Shown piece by piece: positions 34,846 to 44,459 of a DNA stretch of 64,000 nt; position 1 is the first letter of the stretch, and each line of letters begins with the position of its first letter. The stretch is taken from contig OY282607.1 of the NCBI GenBank assembly GCA_958298945.1, forward strand, positions 48,895,020 to 48,959,019, in the 5' to 3' direction. The translations under genes and the position numbers were made by a program. The notes under the pieces are model-generated. The model saw nothing but the letters and a program-made list of their open reading frames with translations. It was not told the origin of the DNA and did no database searches. The DNA comes from Atherix ibis. Taxonomy: Eukaryota > Arthropoda > Insecta > Diptera > Athericidae.

Positions 34846-35830
34846 CCCGCCGCCGGAGCGGAAAGTCTCATTATAGATCTGTTCTACTTTCTCCACGCAT
34901 TTCGCCACTACGACCACAGCAACATCGTCAGGAAATGCGATGATACTCGCCTCCTCTGGGATATGTAGCCTGAAAATATCATCATATGGTACATCACATT
35001 CTATAACAGAGTGCCGAGAACCGAGCCCTGATGGACCCCCCTTATGATTCTGTATGATCTCTCTCCACAACTCGTCCTGTACAATAGAATTCTATTATCC
35101 TGTACTCCGAAACACCCATTGAGCCCAGGGTGTCGACAATACGATCCCATCTCGCCGAGTTGAAGGCGTTCTTCACATCAAGAGTTATAATGGCGCAGTA
35201 CTTTATGGAGCCCTCTTTCCACCTCTTACTCTCGATAGCTTTACGTGCTGTGCCAACGACCAAATCAGTAGCAACAAAGATAAAACTTGCCGTCCTGAAG
35301 CCATATTGAACTGCAGATAAGCTTCTCTGCCCCTCGGTGAGTTCCTCCAATCGATTCCATAGAATGCGTTCGAGGATTTTACCAGCCATGTGGACCAGAA
35401 TTCGTTCAATCGATTGCATAGAATATGTTCAAAAATTTTACCAATCGTGTCCAAAAGACAAGGTGTGTGGTATGATGAAGGGTCCCTAACTGGCCCCTTC
35501 CCTTTAGAAGTAGCACCAGACGTTGCTTCTTCCAAAATTGTGGAAAAATTCCCTCACTCAGACAGGTATTAAACACTTCTAAAAATATATTTGACTGCGC
35601 CGCGACAGTCGCTTCAAGTGCTGGCATCGGGCCCATATTCCTTTTTATCACCAATTTTCCTGCATGGCCGAAGGAGTTCATCCTGGATAATTCGTGGAAC
35701 CTGAACGCTGCGAGGCCTCGAACTACTCTTCCATATACTTGCTATTTGCTGTGGGAACAAGCGGATGACTATTCCGTCCAGCAGTCCAGGGCAGATCGGA
35801 GAATTGTTGCTAGTTGAGCTGTGGATATTA
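34846..35830 (-). pseudogene. R1-clade reverse transcriptase, core region
   Basis: In changing frames: ALEATVAAQSNIFLEVFNTC and EGIFPQFWKKQRLVLLLKGR (35530-35640), SSYHTPCLLDTIGKIFEHIL, then a second, slightly different version HMAGKILERILWNRLEE, so about 63 bp are tandemly duplicated at 35340-35463. Next FGFRTASFIFV, CAIITLDVKNAFNSARWDRI (catalytic Asp of motif A), GSVLGTLL-NVMYDDIFRL (motif B) and ASIIAFPDDVAVVVVAK, where the FADD box has become FPDD. Stops and frameshifts throughout. The first Pro in place of Ala next to the catalytic Asp pair suggests decay. Confidence 0.82.
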
Positions 35831-37377
35831 AAATGGTCTCACTAGTCCAGTCTGTATAACTACGAATGGGTGCTGATGTTGTTTGCCATTCTGTTAATAC
35901 GTGAGATATATTGGGGATAGCTGTGACCTAATGAAATATTCATTTCCCATAATTCCCATATACCCCGGGACCCCATGCAACTCAACACTCCTATTGTTGC
36001 TGCCCTGTACGGAAAGACTCCACAATGCAAAACACAGATTTGGGCTTGTATAATTTTTTTAATGTAGCAGCGGTGAGGTAATGACCAACTTTCTGTTTCT
36101 ATTTCTTGAATTCTATTTCGTAGAGCTAACATTATATAAAGATAAGTATAATGTGGTTTTCTAATTTGGCCTGAATTCTTGTCAACTTATTGTAAATAAA
36201 TTGGAAAACACTGTTTACCTCAGAGTAAACAAAAAATCATTATTAGAGACTTAATAATTTTTTTTATGTATGCATAGAAAAATTTACTACAACTTGTCCC
36301 ATAAAAATGTATTTGAAGAATCTAAATAGCTACTGTTCAATTTTTAACCATATATTTTCTGTAAAAATGGAAAAAAATATTTTCATAGTACAATAAATTT
36401 ATAATAAAAACTTCAATATTTTTAATATAGTAGTAGTATCTTTTTAAAAAAAAATTCCTAAATTTATATTCCAACTTTCAAAATCGCATAATCCTATTAA
36501 TTTTAATAAAAAACAATCACATCTGACGATTAATAATAATTGACAAATTGACTTTTGTTTCTAAGACAGTTTGTTTATTAATTCCTTCGTTTTCATCAAA
36601 GTTTCGTATTTCCTAGTAATAATAATGTGTATAATCTGCTAATTCTGAATAATTTTACTGAATAAATACAAAACTGTTTTATAAACACTAATGAAAGCTT
36701 TTATTTATTAGCATATGTATTACCAGTTTTATTGAATATCTAAAAAAAATAATAAAATTTTAATGTTGTTATTGTTGTTTCAATTTTATTTAACAAAACA
36801 TGTTTTGAATGGATATCATCACTTAATTTATTTAATAGTATTTTTAGTTTATTTATAAACAAAATATCTCATAGTTTTACTTGAAGTTACATATAGCAGA
36901 ACTTATTCAAATTACAAAGAATTGAATTGTTTTTTTTATTTTTGCAAACTAAAAATCATTTAATTTCTTCTATAGGGAATGCTTAGGTATTATATATTCG
37001 TAGACATTATTATTATTTCGCGTTTATTTAAATTTGTTTTTTTTTGTGTATTTGAAAAAAGAGCTCCACACCTAGAGTCGCATAGTTGAAACTTGTTAAT
37101 TTTGTTTATGTTTAGACTTTAAATTATTGATTCTAAAAATATTTTGATTAGTCAAAGAATTAATAAGTTGAGTGATTATAGTATTGTACAATTTTATATA
37201 CCAAAGATTTAATATTATACAATTTGAAAAAAAATAAAAGCTTTCGATTTGACATAAAATAATTTTTTGTACAAACCAAATCGTTTATAACTGTTCAAAA
37301 TAGCTTTTATCCTACAAAATGTCTAAAATTCAACACTTTTCTTTTAAGAAATTGTCACAAAAAAAAAATTCCAGCTG
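35831..37377. other. Interval without recognised gene
   Basis: 35860-36132 holds a 90-codon minus frame of normal-looking composition but no motif; it may be a degraded upstream part of the R1 element. 36140-37377 is AT-rich and empty. Confidence 0.4.
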
Positions 37378-37735
37378 ACGAGGGCAATATGATAAGTCAT
37401 TGGCGAATGTAAAGATGCATCTAATATGAGTAAAAAACTATTCTTTTTTATCATCGGACATTTCTAAAAAGGCATTATACAATATTTTATTAACTGCAGT
37501 TCATCAGTTTAGTTTTAACAGCCATTGAAAGCAGATAAGATTTGCGTTTTTTATTAATATGGAGAAAAAAAATGTTAATGAGTATAATGACGGCTCCGGC
37601 AACCAAAAACAGGTTCATGTTACGACTTCAATGGACTTTTTGGACATTTTTAAGCGTAAGCCAAATGGTTTTTGCGTCGATTCATAATTGTTCAGAAAAC
37701 TTGAATTCACCATAATATACCAGACTTCTACAAGA
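37378..37735 (+). mobile_element. Mariner family M2, 5' part only
   Basis: Begins with the M2 end (CGAGGGCAATATGATAAGTC). From 37560 the frame MEKKNVNEYNDGSG is followed by TTSMDFLDIFKRKPNGFCVD, matching the block just before the first catalytic Asp in the M2 copies at 3180 and 46330 (LDIFKRN..EFL). HNIPDFYK-like words follow and the element stops at about 37735, next to a D,D41D mariner. The first part of the transposase has already been deleted. Confidence 0.7.
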
Positions 37736-37744
37736 GTACGTGCA

Positions 37745-38736
37745 TCAAACAAGGGCACATGATATAATCATCAAATATCTTGAAAAAGGAATAAAACGAT
37801 AGCAGAACAGTTTTTTTTTTTCGAGCACTTTTTTCACTAAATGAAGTCGTATGTCATGAATAGCACGTTCAATATTGACTTCTAAATTTTGAAAAGAGTC
37901 ACAATTTCTTGAAATAATCGAATCTCCAAACTTTTCTCGCAATAATTCGGTTGTTGCACGTGCTGTGTGGCACGTAGCCCCGTCTTGTTGGAACCAGATG
38001 TTGTCAAGATCAACTTCTTCCAATTTCGGCCATAAAAAGTTGGTTATCATCGATCTATACCGGTCTCCATTGACAGTAACGGGGTTACCAACTTCATTTC
38101 GAAATAAGTACGGACCGATGATTCCACCAGACCAAAAACCACACCAAATTGTCAATTTAGGTGAATGTAATGGATGTTCATGAATAATTTGTGGATTTTC
38201 TTTGCACCAGAATCGACAGTTTTGTTTATTTACCGCACTACTCAGATGAAAGTGAGCCTCATTGGCGAAGATGATTTTCTTTAAAAAATTGTTATTGTTT
38301 TCAATTTGTTCCAAGACAAAATCGGCAAATTCACGACGTTTACAGTGGTCCAATGGCTTCAGTTCTTGAGTGATAACAATTTTATACAGATGCAAGCCCA
38401 AATCCTTTCTCAAAATCCGCCAGGTTGTGGTTTGAGACAGTCCCAATTCTTAAGAACGTCTTGGAATCGACAAATTGCGGTCTTCAGCAATATTTGCCTG
38501 AACGGCAGCAATATTTTCATTACTTCGAACGGTTCTTTGTTTTATTGGCACTTGAACATTATGTTAAGAAAATGTACGCTCGAAATTTTTAACAATTCGA
38601 CGAATAGCGAGCCCAGTTGGACGATTATTACGACTATAAAATGGCAAAAGCATACGAAAAGTTGCAATTCGAGAACGATTAATTTGATAATAAAATTGAA
38701 TAATTTGTAAAGGTTATTCTTGCGTATAACTATCCA
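37745..38736 (-). pseudogene. D,D41D mariner transposase, copy 2, catalytic residue lost
   Basis: N-terminal pieces: MDSYTQE, a stop, IIQFYYQINRSRIATFRMLL, TGLAIRRIVKNFE and TVRSNENIAAVQANIAEDRN (38440-38736). From 38446 a 233-codon open frame: LSQTTTWRILRKDLGLHLYK, LKPLDHCKRREFADFVLEQI, IIFANEAHFHLSSAVNKQNC (the first catalytic Asp of SDEAHF is Asn here), TIWCGFWSGGIIGPYLFRNE, LDNIWFQQDGATCHTARATT (second Asp), then a deletion after SRNCD that removes the third Asp block. What follows does not match the family C-terminus well. Confidence 0.85.
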
Positions 38737-38830
38737 TGATGAAATTGTAAACATTACTGAATCATGACATATTACAAATGGCCGAAACGTCACTTAGAAA
38801 TCATATCACTCTTATTGGAAAACCCTATAC
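37745..38830 (-). mobile_element. D,D41D mariner-like transposon (rosa-like), copy 2
   Basis: Transposase from 38736 leftward to 37745, preceded by about 90 bp of leader up to a word AGGGTTTTCCAATAAGAGTG (minus strand, ending about 38826) that may be its outer end. No matching copy of that word was found on the left. It abuts an M2 fragment, which suggests insertion beside or into it. Confidence 0.75.
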
Positions 38831-38960
38831 TTACCAACAATCAAAAAATCACTCGTCGAAATGCCTATTTTGGAGGGTTAAGTGTATCGAGCAATAAGAT
38901 TAATACAAAAGATATCAAAACTTTGGACTAAATTAATTGAGCAATAAGATTTATAGTGCA

Positions 38961-39024
38961 AATTTTATACATGAAAATGTTTATTTTCTTGTATAATTTT
39001 ATACATGAAAATGTTTATTTTCTT
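38961..39024 (+). repeat. Tandem duplication, about 34 bp, two copies
   Basis: AATTTTATACATGAAAATGT plus TTATTTTCTT occurs at 38961 and again at 38995, directly against the palindrome at 39023. Confidence 0.85.
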
Positions 39025-39064
39025 CACATACGAGGGTTATAATCATATAACCCTCGTATGTGAA
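39023..39064. repeat. Perfect 18-bp palindrome made of two facing mariner M8 ends
   Basis: TTCACATACGAGGGTTAT at 39023-39040 and its exact complement at 39047-39064 flank a 6-base loop. The core TACGAGGGTTAT matches the M8 terminal repeats at 41694 (CGAGGGTTGTATGATTAATA) and 56270 (CGAGGGTTATGCAACTTATA). I read it as a mariner reduced to its two ends. The flanking bases TTCACA/TGTGAA are also symmetrical, which a simple internal deletion would not explain. Confidence 0.75.
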
Positions 39065-39069
39065 ATCTT

Positions 39070-40074
39070 GAAAAAATTATCAAAAGTGCCTTAGCGGAGC
39101 TTCTTTGATAGCCAATGATATGTTCTAATACTTAATTTGTGATCAACACCTACATTACTGTTGAGATGATTATTAAAATTATTTGTCTTTATTTTTGAAT
39201 ACGATTACATATTAATGATAAAACTTAATTTTTGTACAATGTATACTAAAATGAAAATAATTCTAAGTCTCATCCCAGAGAGTTGCCTTCGTAAATAAAG
39301 ACCAGTTTACCTAGAAAACTCAACTGTTAACGAAATAGAATCTAATTTTTCTAAGGTACCAATTATCCACCTTTAAGATTTTTTTTCTTCATACATATAA
39401 TGTGATACTATTTGAAGAGCATAACAAACAATGGTACTATCAATCTCTCAGTTATTCATGGTACACTTGTGCTCTAAATTTGCATTTCATACTCATACCT
39501 TGTGGTCTCTACACTCTATAAAATAATCACATCTCATGTTTCATTCAGCCACACTTAGCCACAGTGTACTTAAATACGATCAAAGCTAGAATTTATATTG
39601 GTTTTTTTTCTATTTTGTTATTATTGTATTATCAATTGACTTACAATTCAACCTTTGTGGCTATTATACTATTATAAAAATACCTTGGATGATGTGCTAA
39701 AGTAATTAGAAAAATCTACTGCTGGAATGTTTACGGCAAATATCGGAATAATATGGGGAAATCAATAAATTCATTGACAATTGCGTAATTTTTATTCAGA
39801 ATTGACTGTAATCATGTACATTTCTACACGTACACATATGCAAAAGAACAAAAAAAAATGATGGCAATGCTGTCATCGGGCCTTGAATACTAATCATCGA
39901 GTTGAGTTCATCAATATGCACTGATTGAATATCAATTATGAATTTGTGTTGGAAATGAATATGCCGATTAACTTTCAATGAAGCTTGGGATAGGAAGTTG
40001 GGCATGAATTTAGAACAACACCAAACCGACAAATACTCTTCTTAGTAGAAAAACACTCCCATAAATCTACTCAC
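39070..40074. other. Interval without recognised gene
   Basis: Mostly AT-rich. 39796-40040 has an 81-codon minus-strand open frame of mixed composition immediately downstream of the candidate exon, but a stop blocks direct read-through and no acceptor fits well. Confidence 0.4.
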
Positions 40075-40229
40075 ATTTCCGAAACCACAGCATATTAATA
40101 CCAGCAAAAGGGTTCACGTACAAAACAGCTGCTCCCATGGAGCTAAACAAATGTTCCAATAAAGCTGTAAACTTATGTAATTCTATATCTGCCTGAGTGC
40201 TTACAAATATGGCAACCACAATTTCTAAA
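40075..40229 (-). other. Candidate internal exon of an unidentified host gene
   Basis: On the minus strand a pyrimidine-rich stretch ending TTTTTCATTTCAG (to 40230) is followed by 155 open bases and a donor GTGAGTA at 40074. The exon would start with the last base of a codon and end with the first base of one, encoding 51 residues: LEIVVAIFVSTQADIELHKF, TALLEHLFSSMGAAVLYVNP, then FAGINMLWFRK. The composition is ordinary for protein and less AT-rich than the flanks, unlike chance frames here. I do not recognise the family. Neither the previous nor the next exon could be identified with confidence. Confidence 0.35.
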
Positions 40230-40794
40230 CTGAAATGAAAAATAATAAAATTCAAAACCTCAGCAAAAAAAAAAAAACTGAATTTAATCAATATTGAACT
40301 TTATTTAAAATTACTGAAAAGTAAAGTTTTAATTCTTATTTGCTAGCTTAGGGGTAAGTGTACTATCTAATTTGGTAATTGAGTCGAGGCAAAAAAAATA
40401 AGGCCAGAGTTTCTGTGTGGCTAAATGTAATTTTGAGAATTTATAATCGAATATATTAGGTGAGATATAATACAAAAATTGATATTTGAACAAAATATTA
40501 TTAAAAAACTAATAATTAATTAGTCGGTGTACTAATAACATTACAGGGTGTGTATTAAAGCTGCTGATATTCACTACATTACAGTTGCTGAATGTTAGTT
40601 TGACACACTTGCTGGAATATTTTTTCAATACTTCTATTGTACCAGTATATAAACTCTTCTACAACTCAAAACTAATGGAAAAATATTGTACTTAATTTTA
40701 TTTGTGTCTTTGTGTGTGTGTGTAAGGTCCCTTAAAATGAGCCAGAGTCCCAGTTGGCAACTTGTAAGTGTGTAAGTTGGATGAAATCGGTCTT
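40230..40794. other. AT-rich interval with a short GT run
   Basis: No gene. (GT)n-like run at 40710-40725. Confidence 0.45.
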
Positions 40795-41000
40795 TGCTTA
40801 GTTGGAGGTGGTAAGATTTTATAGAGCATGTTAGTTTGTTTTGAGATCTGAAAAAGGGGACTTGGAAAAGGTATTAATGATCTAAAAGCTTCACAATGGA
40901 GGAAGTCTCATTAAAAAAGAATGTTGGGAAAAGTGATATTTCATTAGAAGATGAGCGATAGTGAGTGGAACGTCATAGGAAGGACAAATGGAAAAATTAT
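40795..41000 (+). repeat. Unclassified dispersed repeat, copy 2
   Basis: Counterpart of 5885-6085 (shared words listed there), same orientation. The two copies diverge by substitutions and small indels. Past 41000 the sequence to 41240 is mixed-composition and unassigned; RMAKDITCSLVRRFDKLETV read at about 41110-41190 faintly recalls a Tc1-type N-terminus but is not convincing. Confidence 0.55.
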
Positions 41001-41244
41001 GTGGCAGAGCAGAATGTCATATTCGAGTTCTAAGCAGTTTCTATACCCATCGAGTAGATTGGTTGCGAAATGGTTGGCCACTATTTCAAAAGAGAGCTTT
41101 CACTACTTGTCCAGTCCGTAAGTCTACGAATGGCTAAAGATATTACTTGCTCCTTGGTTCGCAGGTTCGACAAGTTAGAAACTGTTGTGAACACCATGCC
41201 ACGGAAAATTTCTTTGAACAGTTGAATGACTCACTCGTTGCTCA

Positions 41245-41694
41245 ATATTCTCACATAACCCTGAACCCAATGTAATCACAATACTCGCCATTAATCGTCG
41301 TGGCCTTTTCAAGGTAATCAATGTGGATAATGCATCCTAAAATACTGTGGCCACGACTGTTGTCCGATAAAGTTACTTTGGACTTCTTTGGCATCGATTT
41401 GATCTTCTGTTTCGATGTTCTTTGGTTTTCTGGTGACCTGTAATGAATGTATGTTCCGTCAACAATTATGAATCGCCGCCAAAAATCATTTGAAGTTGAC
41501 ACACGTGCGGCAAGCTTTTTTTTCAATCATTTATGTATTTTTTCAAACGTTTTATATTATCGTTCGTTTTCCTTTTAAAAAATAAATATTTTATCTAAAT
41601 CACGCATCTGCTTATAAATTTGACAAAAATAGAATTGTTTTGATAGTAGCAGCACCATCTCTTGCCGAGGCCAGATATTAATCATACAACCCTC
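41245..41694 (-). mobile_element. Mariner family M8, 5' part, decayed
   Basis: The right end, reading inward on the minus strand, is CGAGGGTTGTATGATTAATA, followed outward by TA at 41695-41696. Leftward, after about 170 bp of degraded leader, lies a transposase fragment. The left end is missing. Related ends are at 39023-39064 and 56270. Confidence 0.75.
41251..41526 (-). pseudogene. M8 mariner transposase fragment
   Basis: The 91-codon frame reads WRRFIIVDGTYIHYRSPENQ, which is the first catalytic block (VTVDETWIHYY in M1) with Glu changed to Gly, then MPKKSKV and IIHIDYLEKATTINGEYCDY, the block IIFIDYLEKGKTI.G.YY. A segment between them (GKVMATVFWD in relatives) is scrambled. Nothing remains of the DNA-binding N-terminus or of the second and third Asp blocks. 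Confidence 0.85.
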
Positions 41695-41699
41695 GTAGC

Positions 41700-43200
41700 A
41701 TACTTACTACTCGTAACGTTATTATTGCATTATTTTAATTACAGCGAAGAATCAAGATACTCTCCGTATCTTGAAGGGTGTTCTTGCACCTATTTTTGAG
41801 TAAAAGACTTTTATTGAAACTATAATTCTTCAATTAATTAGAGTGGGTTCCAATTAATTGAATGCTTTCGAGCCTTTGAAAATATTACTTTTCAAAACTT
41901 ATTTACTACAATCTTGTGCATGATTTGTACTTTTTTTTAAAACAATTTTATCTTTTCAATATAATTTAATTATAGTAAAGTCGTTAAATGCTTGTTATGC
42001 AACTGTGAAGTAAATTGAAATTAAAATTATCCAATAGATGTTAGTTCTAAGTTCAATATACAATTTGTTAATAAAGTTTAATTTGCAGAAATGGAAATTT
42101 TTAAAGTAAACCATTACGTAAATTGACGTAAATTTATAATTTTCTTCAAACAAAAAAACATTTAAAAATTTTTTTAAACTATTTACGAGTAGCTACATGT
42201 ATGCATTCGTATTGTTATGCAATTGTGTGTCATTGATAAATATTTTTTGTTGCAAACGGAAATGCAGTTAATTAATATAATTAAATATCGCATGGCCTTA
42301 GAAAAGAAAATATAAATAGGGAAAATCAATACCAATAAATGGTCGAATCTATGGAGGCAATTTAAATGTCATTTAGTATATTTCAAAACGCTTCAATAGA
42401 GAATCTATAAATTCATAAAAATATATTTTTTTCTCCTGCTATTAAAAATGATCATTAGTTTTTGTCTGCTTCTAAGTTGGCCCTATATATGAAGTGAGTT
42501 TTCATGAAATCTTCACTAAAGACAGGGGACAATATAAAATAGTTTTTTCGTTATCTTAGATTCATATACAATACATATTCAGTTCGCAAGTCAAACATGA
42601 ATATTTAAAAAGCTGAAAATAATCAAAAATAATTGAGAAAAAAAAATTGAAGCCATACACAGCAAGTATCTGTTTTCTACTAATTCATTTACTTTTATAT
42701 CATCTTTTATAATGTAGATTTCACCCCTTCTGACTACCCCTACAACTATAAAATGTGCAAAAAGATTTAATTTTTCTTATAGATTTCGAAATAATTTTTT
42801 CTTATGTAGAGTGGCCTGAAATTATTTCGTGTGTAGGCATGCAAAATGATTTGGATACTATCATCAGTGTGCCAATTTCGGCCACCAGGAGTACGCGGTT
42901 TGCTGTCATAAGTAGTGCGCGACTTTCTGTCAAAAAGAGTGCACGACTTTCAGTTATCCCGGCTTTCTGTCTATATTACTGATGTCTGACCTTTGATTTC
43001 AAACAGTAACGGCTATGATGCGGAGATCTGATCGAAATTCAAATTATAGCCAAATTGTTTCAAAACAAGGAAATCATTATTGATCGACAAAAAAAGAAGA
43101 AGTTGATAGACATTTTAAAATGTTATCAGGCTTAGTTTTATGGTAATCTGAGTAAACAGTGCCAGGAAATAAATATTTTATCTACTTTATGTACTTTAAG
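41700..43200. other. AT-rich interval with one small tandem repeat
   Basis: No gene recognised apart from the 24-bp repeat at 42891. Confidence 0.45.
42891..42975 (+). repeat. 24-bp tandem repeat, about three copies
   Basis: Units GTACGCGGTTTGCTGTCATA.., GTGCGCGACTTTCTGTCAAA.. and GTGCACGACTTTCAGTTAT.. start at 42891, 42915 and 42939, with a partial fourth (GGCTTTCTGTC). In the open frame 42755-42982 each unit gives an eight-residue repeat SARLSVKK-like. GC content is far above the surroundings. Confidence 0.75.
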
Positions 43201-43329
43201 TATACAGTTGATGACCTAAAACTTATCAGACTTACCATCAATTATCGGACTTTGTATATTGTGATTTTTTTGTTGAAAAAGTACATGTGTGCAAATACAG
43301 AGTCGTCCCGTTTTAAATGTTATAAATAA

Positions 43330-43974
43330 AGAGAATTTTATATCATGAACAAATCGAGCGATTATATCGATCTTCCAACTTTTCGATACCATTTTTATAG
43401 TACTCTTTCGGTTTTGCCTCAAAATAGGCCTCAGTTTCGGCAATCACTTCATCATCAGTCTTAAATTTCTTGCCAACGAGCATTCTCTTGAGGTCTGCAA
43501 ACAGGAAAAAGTCGCTGGGGGCCAGATCTGGAGAATACGGTGGATGGGGAAGCAATTCGTAGCCCAATTCATTGAGTTTGACCATCGTTTTCATCGACTT
43601 GTGACACGGTGCATTGTCTTGGTGAAACAACACTTTTTTCTTCTTCAAATAAGGCCGTTTCTTAGCGATTTCTTTCTTCAAACGATCCAATAACGCTATA
43701 TAATAGTCGCCATGCTTTGGTTTCCAATGTATTTTTTTTCATCAAAAAGTAATGCTTTATCAATACACGAAATTCGTCTTTATCCATTTTTTTTTTCAAT
43801 AACAAAAGTTGCTTCACTCAAAATGCTATATCTCACGAACCAATCGCCCGATTGCTGTCAAATTTTGACAGGAATCATTTGAAGGATGATGCTTTGTGAT
43901 AATTAAGGATGATGCTTTGTGATTTTTGCAAGAGGCGCCATCTAGACGTCTACCTTATAAACTTTTCAGCCGAA
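43330..43974 (-). mobile_element. Mariner family M6 (irritans/Himar-like), internally deleted
   Basis: The right edge carries the M6 end (GTTCGGCTGAAAAGTTTATA on the minus strand) and the leader word GACGTCTAGATGGCGCC, as at 56697. The leader contains a 22-bp tandem duplication (AAGGATGATGCTTTGTGAT, 43881-43925). Transposase codons 1-27 are fused directly to the C-terminal part. The left end is missing, with the match ending at about 43330. Confidence 0.88.
43343..43787 (-). pseudogene. M6 mariner transposase with large internal deletion
   Basis: From the Met at 43787: MDKDEFRVLIKHYFLMKKNT..KAW, then an abrupt join to the block DYYIALLDRLKKEIAKKRPY. Compared with 56862-57907 about 590 bp are gone, including the DNA-binding region and first catalytic Asp. 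The rest is clean: VLFHQDNAPCHKS (second Asp), YSPDLAPSDFFLFADLKRML (third Asp, 34 residues later) and KPKEYYKNGIEKLEDRYNRS, then truncation. Confidence 0.9.
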
Positions 43975-43994
43975 CTGTTAGGTTGATTGGCACA

Positions 43995-44450
43995 CACTTT
44001 GCATTTCAAATAGTCGCAAACAAATATTTCAACGGTGTCAAATCGCAAGATCTTCACGGCCAATTAACATCAGCGTTTCGTGCGATTATTTGATCGACGA
44101 ATTTAGTATGTTTAACAACCCGTTGTTTTGACGTGTTGTATTGCTCGTAGCACCATCTTGTTTAAAAAAAAATTCATTCACATTCACTTCCTTCAATTTC
44201 AACCACAAAAAGTTCGTTAGCATATGACGATAACATTCAGAATTCCCTATAATGGTTTCTTTATGCCCCAATTATTCCACTATCCCATAAACCGCACTAA
44301 ATAGTGACTTTTTTTAGGATACATCGGATTTTCGTAAATCACATGAGGATGTTTAGCACCCCATTTTCGACGAAATCTCATTTTTACAGAACGCCCGTTT
44401 TCGTAGTAAGTTTGAATGATTAAAATGCGTTGTTCTATTCCTAATGGCTT
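43995..44450 (-). mobile_element. D,D41D mariner-like remnant, copy 3
   Basis: Minus-strand words in order: FRRKWGAKHPHVIYENPMYP with KKVTI-CGLWDSGIIG, NSECYRHMLTNFLWLKLKEV, NVNEFFFKQDGATSNTTRQN (second catalytic Asp), then a broken block RFDTVEIFVCDYLKCKVCAN standing for CDLTPLDYFLW.YLK, where the third Asp is no longer readable. The N-terminal half is absent and stops and shifts are frequent. It lies only about 20 bp from the M6 end at 43974. Confidence 0.75.
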
Positions 44451-44459
44451 CATAACTTA

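Larger units (their letters stand above)
33700..35830 (-). mobile_element. R1-clade non-LTR retrotransposon remnant with an internal insert
   Basis: Reverse-transcriptase pieces run leftward from about 35830 to 34845, an unrelated segment of about 500 bp follows (34345-34845), and the post-RT thumb and connection region continues from 34345 to about 33740. The element lacks the endonuclease and first protein, its 3' end meets the Tc1-like remnant on the opposite strand. Its sequence is much less AT-rich than the window. Confidence 0.8.

Noticed and set aside
39796..40040. 81-codon minus frame as the exon following 40075-40229
   Set aside because: Would need an intron of about 40 bases or a read-through stop; no good acceptor keeps the frame.
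41100..41240. Possible Tc1-type N-terminus (CSLVRRFDKLE..)
   Set aside because: Only a faint resemblance over about 25 residues with no following Tc1 motif.
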